A stretch of 64,000 nucleotides of DNA, taken from positions 118,836-182,835 of the forward strand of contig LOEU01000015.1 in NCBI GenBank assembly GCA_001516025.1, given 5' to 3'. Shown in pieces: positions 17,431 to 25,695 of the stretch (the first letter of the stretch is position 1; every line of letters starts with the position of its first letter). The notes beneath the pieces were generated by a model, which was not told where the DNA came from, searched no databases, and saw only the letters and a program-made list of their open reading frames with translations. The DNA is from a bacterium BRH_c32 (lineage in GTDB: Bacteria; Bacteroidota; Ignavibacteria; Ignavibacteriales; Melioribacteraceae). A program made the translations under genes and the position numbers.

Positions 17431-19746
17431 TTATTTAACTATTATCAATTTACCGGTTGCTGTTTCACCCGTGGGTGAAGAAACTACATAGAAATAAATT
17501 CCTGATGCTATGTCTTGATCATTCCTCGTTACTTGAAACCATGCTGTAGAGAATGTAGGAGAATCATGCTCAATTGTCTGAACTAATTGCCCTGCATAAG
17601 AAAAGATTCTAATTGTACATTTTTCGGGAAGACCATAAAAACCAATGGCATTTTCCTGACCATTTCCTTCAAAACCGGATTTTACAATGAATGGGTTAGG
17701 AACAGCATATACTTTAGTAAGTTTTTCGGCATTACGAACATTTTTTACATGTGCTGTTATGTTAGTTCTTCCGCTTTGGTTGCCTTTATCATCAACCGAA
17801 GTAACGCTATAGTATTTATTTTCGCCTAATTTATATGTTTCATCGTCATCAATAAATTCATATTTATCATCTTCATTTACTTTTCCAAGATTAACTTCAC
17901 CGATTAGCTTCCAAGGACCCATACCGAAATTGCTTCTCCAGACTTGGAATTTTCTAAGAGCACCGGTTAATCTCGGAGCTGCAAAATTTTCTACCGCACG
18001 TTTCCAAGAAATTTTTACAGTTGCCTGAGCGGTATTTTCCACTTCAATGACCGGAGCCGGAAATGGAATAGGAATATTAGAATACTTAGATGAGTTCTGA
18101 GATGGACTTTGATTATTTTCCGGGAAAAGCATTCCGCCTTGAGGTCCTTTTCTTTCTGCATCGTAAGGAATATTTTTACCTAAATATGCTTCCCATGCAT
18201 TATGAGCTACTTGATTAACGGATACAACATTAGAGTTGACATAATCGGGATATCCATAGTCTGTTAAATAGTGATTAGTATAAGTTTCGCCATTAACAAC
18301 CACTTTTCTATCCATACTTCTGATTGGGAAGAATTGATCATTAGTCTGTCCGCCACAAATAACTTTACCTTCTGTTCCGCCATAACCAACTACTTCTGCA
18401 TAAGCGAATTCAAGTTTATCACCGAGCTTCATATTATAAGGACCAAAACCGTTGATAATCATAATGCCGTTATAGCTTTCGTCCGGTTCATATCGAGCTC
18501 TTCCGAGCCATTTTTTACCGTCAGGCAGAACGAATCTTCCATCATCAGAAGGTAAACCGGCAGGAGTACCAATTTCGCCATATACCGTCCACCATCTTTC
18601 ATCTAATGTGGTTGCTCTATCTTCCATTTTATCAGGTCTTGAATTACCGCTTTCTGTTTTCATGTTCCATGGTTGGAGAATATGACCATTTGCATCAGTT
18701 TCAAAATATTTTCCTTTACTGTCTTTAAGCATATAATTGGCATATTCAGATTCATTTTTAGTAGGGTCCACTGGATCAACAACTGCAAGATTTTTAGTAT
18801 CCCAATAAAGCCAGCAATATCCGGGAGCTTGAGGGCTAAGTAATCCTCCACCATTAATACCGGTTTCAGAGAATAATTTGAATAATGTTTTATCCGGCTC
18901 CGGTTTGAAAGCCATAAATTCAGCTATGGCATCTGCAGCTCCGGTATGAACAGTCTGCATAAAAGTCAACCAATAATCCGGATCAAATGAACTTCTATTA
19001 TCCTGTCTATACATACCTTGGTCATATTTCCATTCACCGTAATTCCTTTGATATCCTAACATTGAAGGAGCAAAACCATAATTAACATGAAAAAGTACAT
19101 CTGCTAAGGGAGCCGTTCTTTCAATCGTCGCAGGATTACCATCTGTATCGCCATTATATTCTAACTGATATTCATAAATTATCATATCATCATAATCAGG
19201 ATAAGACCAAACACGAGAAGTACGTGTAACGGTTATTCCTGTTGATGTAGCCCATTTAGCAATAATAATTTCTTCAGCTTCGTTTGGATTGTAACTTGGA
19301 TTAAGATCGCCATTTGCAAGCAGTGGGTAATTTTCCTTTTTTTCAATCGAAATTGGAAAGCTCCATCTTCCGGCAGGTAATTCAGGACCGGTGCTAGTAC
19401 CTATGCCTCCGCAAAATGAAAAGATTCTATTAGCCCAGCCGGGTTTCCCTTTTTCATTAGCAGTAATGTATATTCCAGCTCCGATACTATTATGTTGACC
19501 GCTATAGCTTATACCATTAATGACAGTGCTAGAATAACCTGGCCATTCAAAACTAGGAAGATTTTGTTTTTCTCCACCGGTTCCATATTGCCAAGGTCTT
19601 CCGATTACACCATCATTATATACAGTCTCATGTATCATTCCTCTTTTATGAATCTGATATTCGACAAGCTGCCCCTGAATTAATATCGGGAAAGCACTAA
19701 CAAAGAGAAAAATTAATATTGATATTTTATTTTTGTAAACTTTCAT
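17431..19746 (-). CDS. Large T9SS-exported surface protein beside TonB receptor (SusD-position protein)
   Basis: A 771-residue secreted protein with a signal peptide (about 1-25, ending LIQG). The N-terminal part begins EYQIHKRGMIHETVYNDG; a middle motif reads NGFGPYNMKLGDKLEFAYAE; near residue 600 a fibronectin-III-like unit contains FQVWRSNFGMGPWKLIGEV and YYSVTSVDDKGNQSG. The tail is a variant sorting domain, VYAVPNPFIVKSGFEG then FYGLPEKCTIRIFSYAGQLV, ending TGKLIIVK. The 656-residue protein at 49748-51718 has the same layout, so these are homologues. Position right after the TonB receptor and before PorV suggests a surface glycan-binding partner of the receptor, in the place SusD has in Bacteroidia. 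It shows no SusD-type lipobox or TPR sequence. Confidence 0.72.
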   Translation of the reverse strand: MKVYKNKISILIFLFVSAFPILIQGQLVEYQIHKRGMIHETVYNDGVIGRPWQYGTGGEKQNLPSFEWPGYSSTVINGISYSGQHNSIGAGIYITANEKGKPGWANRIFSFCGGIGTSTGPELPAGRWSFPISIEKKENYPLLANGDLNPSYNPNEAEEIIIAKWATSTGITVTRTSRVWSYPDYDDMIIYEYQLEYNGDTDGNPATIERTAPLADVLFHVNYGFAPSMLGYQRNYGEWKYDQGMYRQDNRSSFDPDYWLTFMQTVHTGAADAIAEFMAFKPEPDKTLFKLFSETGINGGGLLSPQAPGYCWLYWDTKNLAVVDPVDPTKNESEYANYMLKDSKGKYFETDANGHILQPWNMKTESGNSRPDKMEDRATTLDERWWTVYGEIGTPAGLPSDDGRFVLPDGKKWLGRARYEPDESYNGIMIINGFGPYNMKLGDKLEFAYAEVVGYGGTEGKVICGGQTNDQFFPIRSMDRKVVVNGETYTNHYLTDYGYPDYVNSNVVSVNQVAHNAWEAYLGKNIPYDAERKGPQGGMLFPENNQSPSQNSSKYSNIPIPFPAPVIEVENTAQATVKISWKRAVENFAAPRLTGALRKFQVWRSNFGMGPWKLIGEVNLGKVNEDDKYEFIDDDETYKLGENKYYSVTSVDDKGNQSGRTNITAHVKNVRNAEKLTKVYAVPNPFIVKSGFEGNGQENAIGFYGLPEKCTIRIFSYAGQLVQTIEHDSPTFSTAWFQVTRNDQDIASGIYFYVVSSPTGETATGKLIIVK

Positions 19747-19776
19747 AAAACTCTACTCTCCTAAATTTTATAATTA

Positions 19777-22671
19777 TTAGAACCGTAAATTCACGCCGAA
19801 TCTAAAATGCCTTGGTTGATTGCCCATTAAGTAGCTCTCGATATTGGTTACATAAGGAGCAAATTGTCTTTCAGTAGTTAGGTTTTCTTGATCCTGCACA
19901 TATATGGTTCTATACTGATTATCCGGACTATCGGAGAATGTTCTTGAATAGTTATATGTTTTTGTATTGAATAAATTGAATCCTTCCAAGTAAAATTGAA
20001 GATCAACAATTCCAAATTTGACAGCTTTATCAATTCTTAGTTTCACATCATGTTCATCAGGACTGCGGAGATTATTTCTTAAACCTTGTCCGGAGGCATC
20101 ATAAGTGAAAGGTCTTCCTGTTTGAAATCGATATGTGATACTGAACGATGCATCAGCAAATGGATTTATTCCAAAGAATTCAAACCCTTCTCCCGTTTTA
20201 TAGGAAAAATTGACTAATACACGATGAGTTCTATCATAATCAAGATGAATATCTTCAGGAGCCGGGAGTATATCGCTTGCGGGATCAGATTCATAATAAA
20301 CTACACTTGAAACAGCACCAATCGCACTTGAAGCTTTACCTGTTACCGCCTGCCAATTATATCTTACAAATCCGGTTAGATTACCATAATTTTTTTCAAG
20401 ATTTACATGAAATCCTTTAATGTCGGCATATTCTCTATTATTAAACGTTTGATATAAGTTGCCGCTTTTGTCTATATATAGTGCGTCTTGAACTAGATTA
20501 CTAACATCTTTTAAATAAGCACTTAAATCGAGATTAAAACCAAACGGGAGAGCACGTACTATTCCGACATCATATGAGATCGTCTTTTCCGGTTTTAGTT
20601 CCGGATTGCCAAGACGAGTAAAATTTGGTTCCGGAGTGATTTTATATCTGCTTACATATACATATTCAAATGCAGGTCTTTGAGTGAAGATTCCGTAATT
20701 TAAGTGAAGCACAGTTTGATCATCCACCGGAAAGGAGATTCCGATCCTTGGTTGAAGAGCGGATGTAAATTTTGTGTCTTCCTTAGCAGCTAGTTCTTTA
20801 CTATAATATTTAGAACCCGGTTCTTTTGGATTAAAATTAGGATTTCTATAAGGTGAGAATTTATCTAAGTAATATTGGGTATTGAAATTATAAAAATCAT
20901 AACGCAAACCTACATTAGCAATCATCCCCTCAAATTCCATTTTATCTTGCAAGTAAAGTGCTCCTTCAAATGGATAAACATGATAATCATCTAATCTTAC
21001 ACTCGAAACATTTGTAGCACTCATTCTTCTATTTACTTCCATATCATAATAGAAAAATTGGAGTCCTGACTTAAGCATATTGTATTTATCAATTTGACTG
21101 GTGATGGCAGAATTAATACTATATGATTTTGTCTTGCTATAACCGGTAGTTGTATTTAAGCTGCCAATTGTATGACCGGAAGGGTCAGTATAAAATCTCC
21201 AATTACTATTGTCATTATATATTGTAGAATATTCATCACCGCCTAATAAGTTTATTCTATCATCATCATCGGTAGTTAAAATGCCAATCTTTGTTTCCCA
21301 GAAAGTAGATTGATTAAAAATATGATACCATTCAAATCCAACTTGTGCCGTTGTACTAGTATTTAAGGTAAGATTAAATACGGGATCGAAATAGCCAAAG
21401 AAGCCGCTTCCAAATTCATTAGTTGTTTGTTTATTATAGTTAATTGTCATTTTGAATTTATCGTTTTCAAATGGACGATAAACTAACGAACTAAGAATTT
21501 GAGTTTGAATATCAGGATCAGTGGAAGGTAATATCGGATTAACCACCTCATATCTTCCGGCTAAAAAGAAAGCAGCATTTTGTGCGAGAGGACCTGAAAT
21601 TGAAAAATCTGTTTTATAATCAGGTTTATCGTAATTAAGCCCAAGTTGTTTGAAAGATTCTAGCCACATAGCCCTCACTAAATTAGAAGTTCTAATTGAA
21701 TCTTGTCTATTTAATGGAGGCAGAGGAGGCCATTTAACCGGAACTTTAGGAAGATAGTTTTCGGGAAAATTAATTCCAAAATGCGTCCAAAGGATTTTTC
21801 CCGATGCCGGGTCTTTTCCATCAAGCCATGTATCAGGATTTTTCATTAATTCATAAAAATAATTATTGCGTAAGCTATAAACACTTCCACCCCATGTCTT
21901 GTAATAGGAATTTGTAGAAGAGACATCCATTCTTGTTTCCCATTTGTTCTGTCCCTCTTTTGTAACCATATTAATTACGCCGGATTGAACGTTGCCATAT
22001 TCAGCACTAAAACCACTTGTAAAAACTTCTACTTGTTGAAATGCTAAAGTCATCGGTTCAAATGAGCGTGAATTATTTAGGGGATTTACGATTGATGAAC
22101 CGCCGATTAAATAGAGAGATTCACCACTTCTGCCCCCTCGGAAATGTCCATCGGAAACATCTGCTTGCAATGAAATAACATCTCCAATATTTGTAATTCC
22201 GGGCATTGATTCGATTCGACTAATATCATAGGTTTGGCGGGTGGCTGTAAGATCTGATTCGGCTTTGTCTCTACTAAAGCCGACAACCATTACTTCATCG
22301 GTAGCAAATGTTTTTGCGGAGAGTTGAAAATCGACTTTAGTAGTTTTATCGATATTCACTTCAACTTGCGTCCTGATCTCTTCGGTAAAACCTATATAAG
22401 AGGCTTTTACATTATAATAACCTGGAGCCAAACCAAGAATATAGTATTCGCCATCAATATCAGTAGCCGCACCTAACATAAAATCTAACTTGATTTCTTT
22501 ACCTTCTATCAATTTTGAAACAACAACAATATTCGCACCTATTAAAGGTTCTCCGGTTTCTTTATCAATTACTTTTCCTGCAAGCTTGCCAGTTTCACCG
22601 GCATAAATGTTACTTATGCAGAAAAAGATTGTAACAAATAACATCAAGAGAACTTTGGTAATCTTTCCCAT
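19777..22671 (-). CDS. TonB-dependent receptor of alginate locus (SusC-like role)
   Basis: A 964-residue outer-membrane receptor. Signal peptide about 1-24; a carboxypeptidase-regulatory-like domain (GKLAGKVIDKETGEPLIGANIVV, about 28-115); a plug with ISLQADVSDGHFRGGRSGESLY and FSAEYGNVQSGVINMVTKEG; then a long barrel closing in FRFGVNLRF with the C-terminal aromatic. It belongs to the Oar/CirA-like receptors with an N-terminal extension rather than the SusC/RagA family, and no SusD follows. It is the first gene of the alginate run, has a strong ribosome-binding site (GAGGAG), and lies 155 bases from the GntR gene, with operator-like repeats between. It most likely imports alginate oligomers. 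Confidence 0.9.
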   Translation of the reverse strand: MGKITKVLLMLFVTIFFCISNIYAGETGKLAGKVIDKETGEPLIGANIVVVSKLIEGKEIKLDFMLGAATDIDGEYYILGLAPGYYNVKASYIGFTEEIRTQVEVNIDKTTKVDFQLSAKTFATDEVMVVGFSRDKAESDLTATRQTYDISRIESMPGITNIGDVISLQADVSDGHFRGGRSGESLYLIGGSSIVNPLNNSRSFEPMTLAFQQVEVFTSGFSAEYGNVQSGVINMVTKEGQNKWETRMDVSSTNSYYKTWGGSVYSLRNNYFYELMKNPDTWLDGKDPASGKILWTHFGINFPENYLPKVPVKWPPLPPLNRQDSIRTSNLVRAMWLESFKQLGLNYDKPDYKTDFSISGPLAQNAAFFLAGRYEVVNPILPSTDPDIQTQILSSLVYRPFENDKFKMTINYNKQTTNEFGSGFFGYFDPVFNLTLNTSTTAQVGFEWYHIFNQSTFWETKIGILTTDDDDRINLLGGDEYSTIYNDNSNWRFYTDPSGHTIGSLNTTTGYSKTKSYSINSAITSQIDKYNMLKSGLQFFYYDMEVNRRMSATNVSSVRLDDYHVYPFEGALYLQDKMEFEGMIANVGLRYDFYNFNTQYYLDKFSPYRNPNFNPKEPGSKYYSKELAAKEDTKFTSALQPRIGISFPVDDQTVLHLNYGIFTQRPAFEYVYVSRYKITPEPNFTRLGNPELKPEKTISYDVGIVRALPFGFNLDLSAYLKDVSNLVQDALYIDKSGNLYQTFNNREYADIKGFHVNLEKNYGNLTGFVRYNWQAVTGKASSAIGAVSSVVYYESDPASDILPAPEDIHLDYDRTHRVLVNFSYKTGEGFEFFGINPFADASFSITYRFQTGRPFTYDASGQGLRNNLRSPDEHDVKLRIDKAVKFGIVDLQFYLEGFNLFNTKTYNYSRTFSDSPDNQYRTIYVQDQENLTTERQFAPYVTNIESYLMGNQPRHFRFGVNLRF

Positions 22672-22744
22672 TGTTCAATTACTCCTCTACTTTCAAATTG
22701 ATTTGTATAATTACCTGCAATATATATTTCTAACTAAAAATAGC

Positions 22745-22772
22745 TTTATATCTAAAAACTTGTAATTGCTAA
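22745..22772 (-). promoter_or_regulatory. Possible promoter of alginate run
   Basis: On the minus strand TTAGCA (22767-22772) and TATAAA (22745-22750) are 16 bases apart and lie about 75 bases before the TonB receptor start. The -35 hexamer is poor (two mismatches), which would fit a regulated promoter. The operator-like repeats at 22777-22810 lie immediately upstream of it. Confidence 0.3.
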
Positions 22773-22776
22773 TTTT

Positions 22777-22810
22777 TGTATACATATGTTATATGATGTC
22801 GTACATATAA
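22777..22810. promoter_or_regulatory. Operator-like palindromes between GntR regulator and TonB receptor
   Basis: Three overlapping symmetric elements occur in 34 bases: TGTATACA (22777-22784, perfect), TTATATG..CATATAA (22789-22810, perfect 7-bp arms, 8-base spacer) and ATGTCGTACAT (22796-22806), which has the GT-N3-AC core of FadR-type GntR operators. They lie in the only regulatory gap of the alginate run, between the regulator stop and the receptor start. Binding by the adjacent GntR protein is inference. Confidence 0.45.
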
Positions 22811-22826
22811 TTTTGATAAATTTTTT

Positions 22827-23582
22827 TTATTCTTCCTCTTTCTTTGTTAATCCTTCAATTCGCAACATTTCTTCGGCATGTTCATGTGCAATTACTAAAT
22901 GATGTTTCATTTCTTCGTAAGCTTTATGTGGGTCTTTTTCGATTATAGCATCTAATATTTTATTATGCCATACGATTGCTGATTCGATTGCATTAGGGAT
23001 ATCAGAAATAATCTTAGATTTTATCATTGGCATTAGCCTAAAAACAGGTTTTACCATTAAGGGGATAAGTCGATTTTGAGTTGCGTGAGCAATATTAAGA
23101 TGAAATTCCATATCTACATGAGCAAGTCCTTCTGGACCACCTTCATAGATTTTTAGTTTTTTGATATCCGATTTCATCTTTTCAATATCTTCATCGGTTC
23201 TATTTAAGGCAGCAGAACGAGCAATTTCCGGCTCTATGATTCTTCTTGCTTCAATTACCTCAAGAACATAGGGCATACCAATCTTAAACTTTAAGTAATT
23301 TTGCATTGGATCGGTTACGGTATCAGAAGAGATTTTTTTCACATAAATTCCTCTTCCTTTTTCCACGCTAATTAATCCTTTAGCACTTAGAGTCCTAAGA
23401 GCTTCACGAAGTGAAGTTCTGCTAACTCCAAATTGCTTACAAAGTTCAAACTCAGTGGGAAGTTTATCTCCTTCCTTAAGGACTTTAGAATTGATTGCTA
23501 ATTCAATCTCATGTGAGATTTTTTTGCTAAGCGAATCTCTATTTCCTACTTCTGTAAACAAGTTTTGCCTTTTAGTTGTCAT
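22827..23582 (-). CDS. GntR-family (FadR/FCD) regulator of alginate run
   Basis: A 251-residue transcription factor. Winged helix about residues 17-85 (EGDKLPTEFELCKQFGVSRTSLREALRTL, the GntR signature), then an FCD ligand domain about 100-230 with histidine-rich metal-site motifs (VDMEFHLNIAHATQ, HHLVIAHEHAEEM). FCD regulators of uronate pathways respond to KDG, KDPG or related acids. It precedes the alginate run on the same strand, so it is the obvious local regulator. A promoter (23593-23622) ends only about 11 bases before the ATG at 23582, whose ribosome-binding site GAGG is too close. A TTG seven codons in, behind AAAAGG, is a plausible true start (MFTEVGNRDSLSKK). Confidence 0.88.
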   Translation of the reverse strand: MTTKRQNLFTEVGNRDSLSKKISHEIELAINSKVLKEGDKLPTEFELCKQFGVSRTSLREALRTLSAKGLISVEKGRGIYVKKISSDTVTDPMQNYLKFKIGMPYVLEVIEARRIIEPEIARSAALNRTDEDIEKMKSDIKKLKIYEGGPEGLAHVDMEFHLNIAHATQNRLIPLMVKPVFRLMPMIKSKIISDIPNAIESAIVWHNKILDAIIEKDPHKAYEEMKHHLVIAHEHAEEMLRIEGLTKKEEE

Positions 23583-23592
23583 ACCTCATACA

Positions 23593-23622
23593 AAAATACA
23601 TTTTTATTTTTGATTTTGTCAA
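23593..23622 (-). promoter_or_regulatory. Promoter of gntR regulator gene
   Basis: On the minus strand TTGACA (23617-23622) and TATTTT (23593-23598) are separated by 18 bases. The -35 is a perfect consensus. The -10 continues as TATTTTTG, which also fits the TAnnTTTG element of Bacteroidota. Confidence 0.5.
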
Positions 23623-23667
23623 GGAATAATTTTTAAAAAGATGATTTCATCCAAAATAATTCTCAAT

Positions 23668-24402
23668 TCATCTTCTAAGCGAGGCTTTCGATAGAATGTA
23701 ATCCGGGATTCTTTGATTTAATTTAATTTCGTCTAATTGCATTTGGGTGCCATCTCCATCTTTCAAAACGTCTTTATAAGTCAATGAAGTGGCTACCCAC
23801 CTTCCATCAAATTTCTTTATTTCATGTATATCAATGGTCTTTAATAATTTTCCGCTTTTTGCATATAGTTCCTCTTTCAAAATTATATATCGATCTTTGT
23901 CCACCCAAACTTTTCTTCTATCATACGAAATATCGTCCTTTTTAGATGTCAACTCAATTGCCCAAACGGGGCGATCCAATATTTTCTCTTCACCAATAAT
24001 CTTAGAATTATACATATTTTGAAGAAGCGGGTCTTCCATCATATCTTCATAAGAGAGATCAGAACCCATTACAGATTGGCGGAGCATGTGACCGCTTATT
24101 AATATTGTTCTATCCGTGGAAGGTGAATAAGTCCAAAGCTGATCGCCGAGCTTAAGCATCTTAGTCCCCTTTTCTCTTGCCGGAGCTAAGTACTCAGTGA
24201 ATGAATCGTTAGAGCCGCGCTGCCAAGTCTTTGCCTCCACAGTACGTGAGCCACGCCGACCTTTGATTATCATTTTAGAAATGGCAATCTGCGAATCCGT
24301 AACTGTATTTGCATCTACTTTTTTTATAATTTCATCTGCTGAGGGCTGAGCTATTAATGCACCGGCAAAAAGTATAACCATAATAAATATTAATTTTTTC
24401 AT
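23668..24402 (-). CDS. LolA-like outer-membrane lipoprotein-sorting family protein
   Basis: A 244-residue periplasmic protein with a signal peptide (about 1-18, ending LIAQ). It contains the LolA-like fold of PF17131-type proteins: KMIIKGRRGSRTVEAKTW, FTEYLAPAREKGTKMLKLGDQLWTYSP, then DLSYEDMMEDPL and a basic C-terminus. This family carries a hydrophobic ligand in a half-barrel. Its ATG overlaps the stop of the upstream permease (ATGA), so it is the last gene of the ABC cassette. Cargo may be lipoproteins, lipids or hydrophobic metabolites; classical LolA and LolB are shorter and lack the DLSYEDMMEDP segment. Confidence 0.85.
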   Translation of the reverse strand: MKKLIFIMVILFAGALIAQPSADEIIKKVDANTVTDSQIAISKMIIKGRRGSRTVEAKTWQRGSNDSFTEYLAPAREKGTKMLKLGDQLWTYSPSTDRTILISGHMLRQSVMGSDLSYEDMMEDPLLQNMYNSKIIGEEKILDRPVWAIELTSKKDDISYDRRKVWVDKDRYIILKEELYAKSGKLLKTIDIHEIKKFDGRWVATSLTYKDVLKDGDGTQMQLDEIKLNQRIPDYILSKASLRR

Positions 24403-25673
24403 GCTTCTAACTCCTTGAATAGTTGAGCAGTCTCTCTTTTATATATACCAATTCCGGCAATGGATGTTCCAAGTACCGTAGCTAAAATTCCGGGGATGAA
24501 CCCTATTAAATATGTCTCATAAGTTACATCTGCATGAAGAACACCCGTAATCATTACTGAAGATTTCTCGAAAAGGAAACTTAAATCCAATCCATATATT
24601 TCCATTAAATATGAAGGTATTAATCCGAATAGTGTTCCGAGGAATGAGCCGACTATACCTATCATAATCGATTCTAAAATTAATGTTCTATATATATGTC
24701 CCTTCTCTTCTCCCACTGCAAGGCGAACTCCCATCTCTCCATATCTTCGCAAACTTCCCATAAGACCTGCATTCCACAAAACAATTGCCATTGCAAAAAT
24801 GAATATTCCGATGATTACAAAAGAAGCTATATCAATTAATCCCATATAATCGCTAAGACCCGATTCCTCGGGAAGCGCACCCATTATTGGAGCAAATTCA
24901 TCTTCAGAGTTTTTATACTTTTCATTAAATGAATCTCTTATGCGGTATGCTTTCTTGGAATCAAAATTATCATCTTTAAAGAAACCGAGAATCTCCCCGG
25001 CGGCATTATTCATATCGAGAGATTTTTGTATGTCTGAGATATCGGTAATTATAGCACCTCTATCTAAAGCAGCTATTCCAAAACGGATAGTTCCTGCGAT
25101 AACAAAATTTGTCATCACCATACTTCCATACATTGTACTGCTCAAAAGTGTAGCAGTATCTCCGGGAGCAACTTTTAGCCGCCTTGCGAAATCATCAGCA
25201 ATTAATATTTCATTCGGCTTCTCAGGTATTCTTCCTTTTACAAGTGATTCATCAAGATTCAAAAATTTTCTTTCCCGACTTTCTTTTGAAAAAAGATCAA
25301 CCGCCATACCCGATACGGGACCCTGAATCCTTGTCTCTCCATTTCTATCGGGTATATCAATTAGTCCGCCGAATTTTATTCTAGGTGTCCAGATCATATC
25401 CGGATAAGATTTTTCTACATTTTGAATTAATGGATCAATTCCAATTATAGCAAGATCGTTTGGGCTTTGATTAGATTCTTGCGAATATGCTTTTGTCATA
25501 ATCCGAACATGTCCTGAATTATAATGTGCGCTCGACTTAATCATATCCGAAACAAATCCATTAAGATATGAATACAAAAAGACAGTCAAAGCAACACCGA
25601 TAAATACAGTCAATATCGGGAACAGTGATCTCGATCGGTCTCTAACTAAACCTTTGAATAAAAACTTTAACAT
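24399..25673 (-). CDS. ABC permease, FtsX/MacB type (second subunit)
   Basis: A 424-residue inner-membrane permease. One helix near residues 13-35, a large periplasmic domain (about 45-275), then three helices in the last 150 residues; this is the MacB/LolE-type four-helix layout. The stretch RYGEMGVRLAVGEEKGHIYRTL before helix 3 is the FtsX-domain coupling region. It pairs with the permease at 25696-26880 (22-base gap). Such exporters do mechanotransmission and move substrates from membrane or periplasm outward rather than across the inner membrane. Confidence 0.88.
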   Translation of the reverse strand: MLKFLFKGLVRDRSRSLFPILTVFIGVALTVFLYSYLNGFVSDMIKSSAHYNSGHVRIMTKAYSQESNQSPNDLAIIGIDPLIQNVEKSYPDMIWTPRIKFGGLIDIPDRNGETRIQGPVSGMAVDLFSKESRERKFLNLDESLVKGRIPEKPNEILIADDFARRLKVAPGDTATLLSSTMYGSMVMTNFVIAGTIRFGIAALDRGAIITDISDIQKSLDMNNAAGEILGFFKDDNFDSKKAYRIRDSFNEKYKNSEDEFAPIMGALPEESGLSDYMGLIDIASFVIIGIFIFAMAIVLWNAGLMGSLRRYGEMGVRLAVGEEKGHIYRTLILESIMIGIVGSFLGTLFGLIPSYLMEIYGLDLSFLFEKSSVMITGVLHADVTYETYLIGFIPGILATVLGTSIAGIGIYKRETAQLFKELEA

Positions 25674-25695
25674 TTTTCACTCCAAATTAAACTCA

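Noticed and set aside
17431..19746. Calling the receptor-linked proteins SusD
   Set aside because: No lipobox cysteine, no helical TPR-like sequence, and they carry fibronectin-like units and T9SS tails instead.
23640..23651. GATG-ATTT-CATC hairpin after the LolA-like gene
   Set aside because: A 4-bp stem is too short to be a reliable terminator, although a T-run follows on the minus strand.
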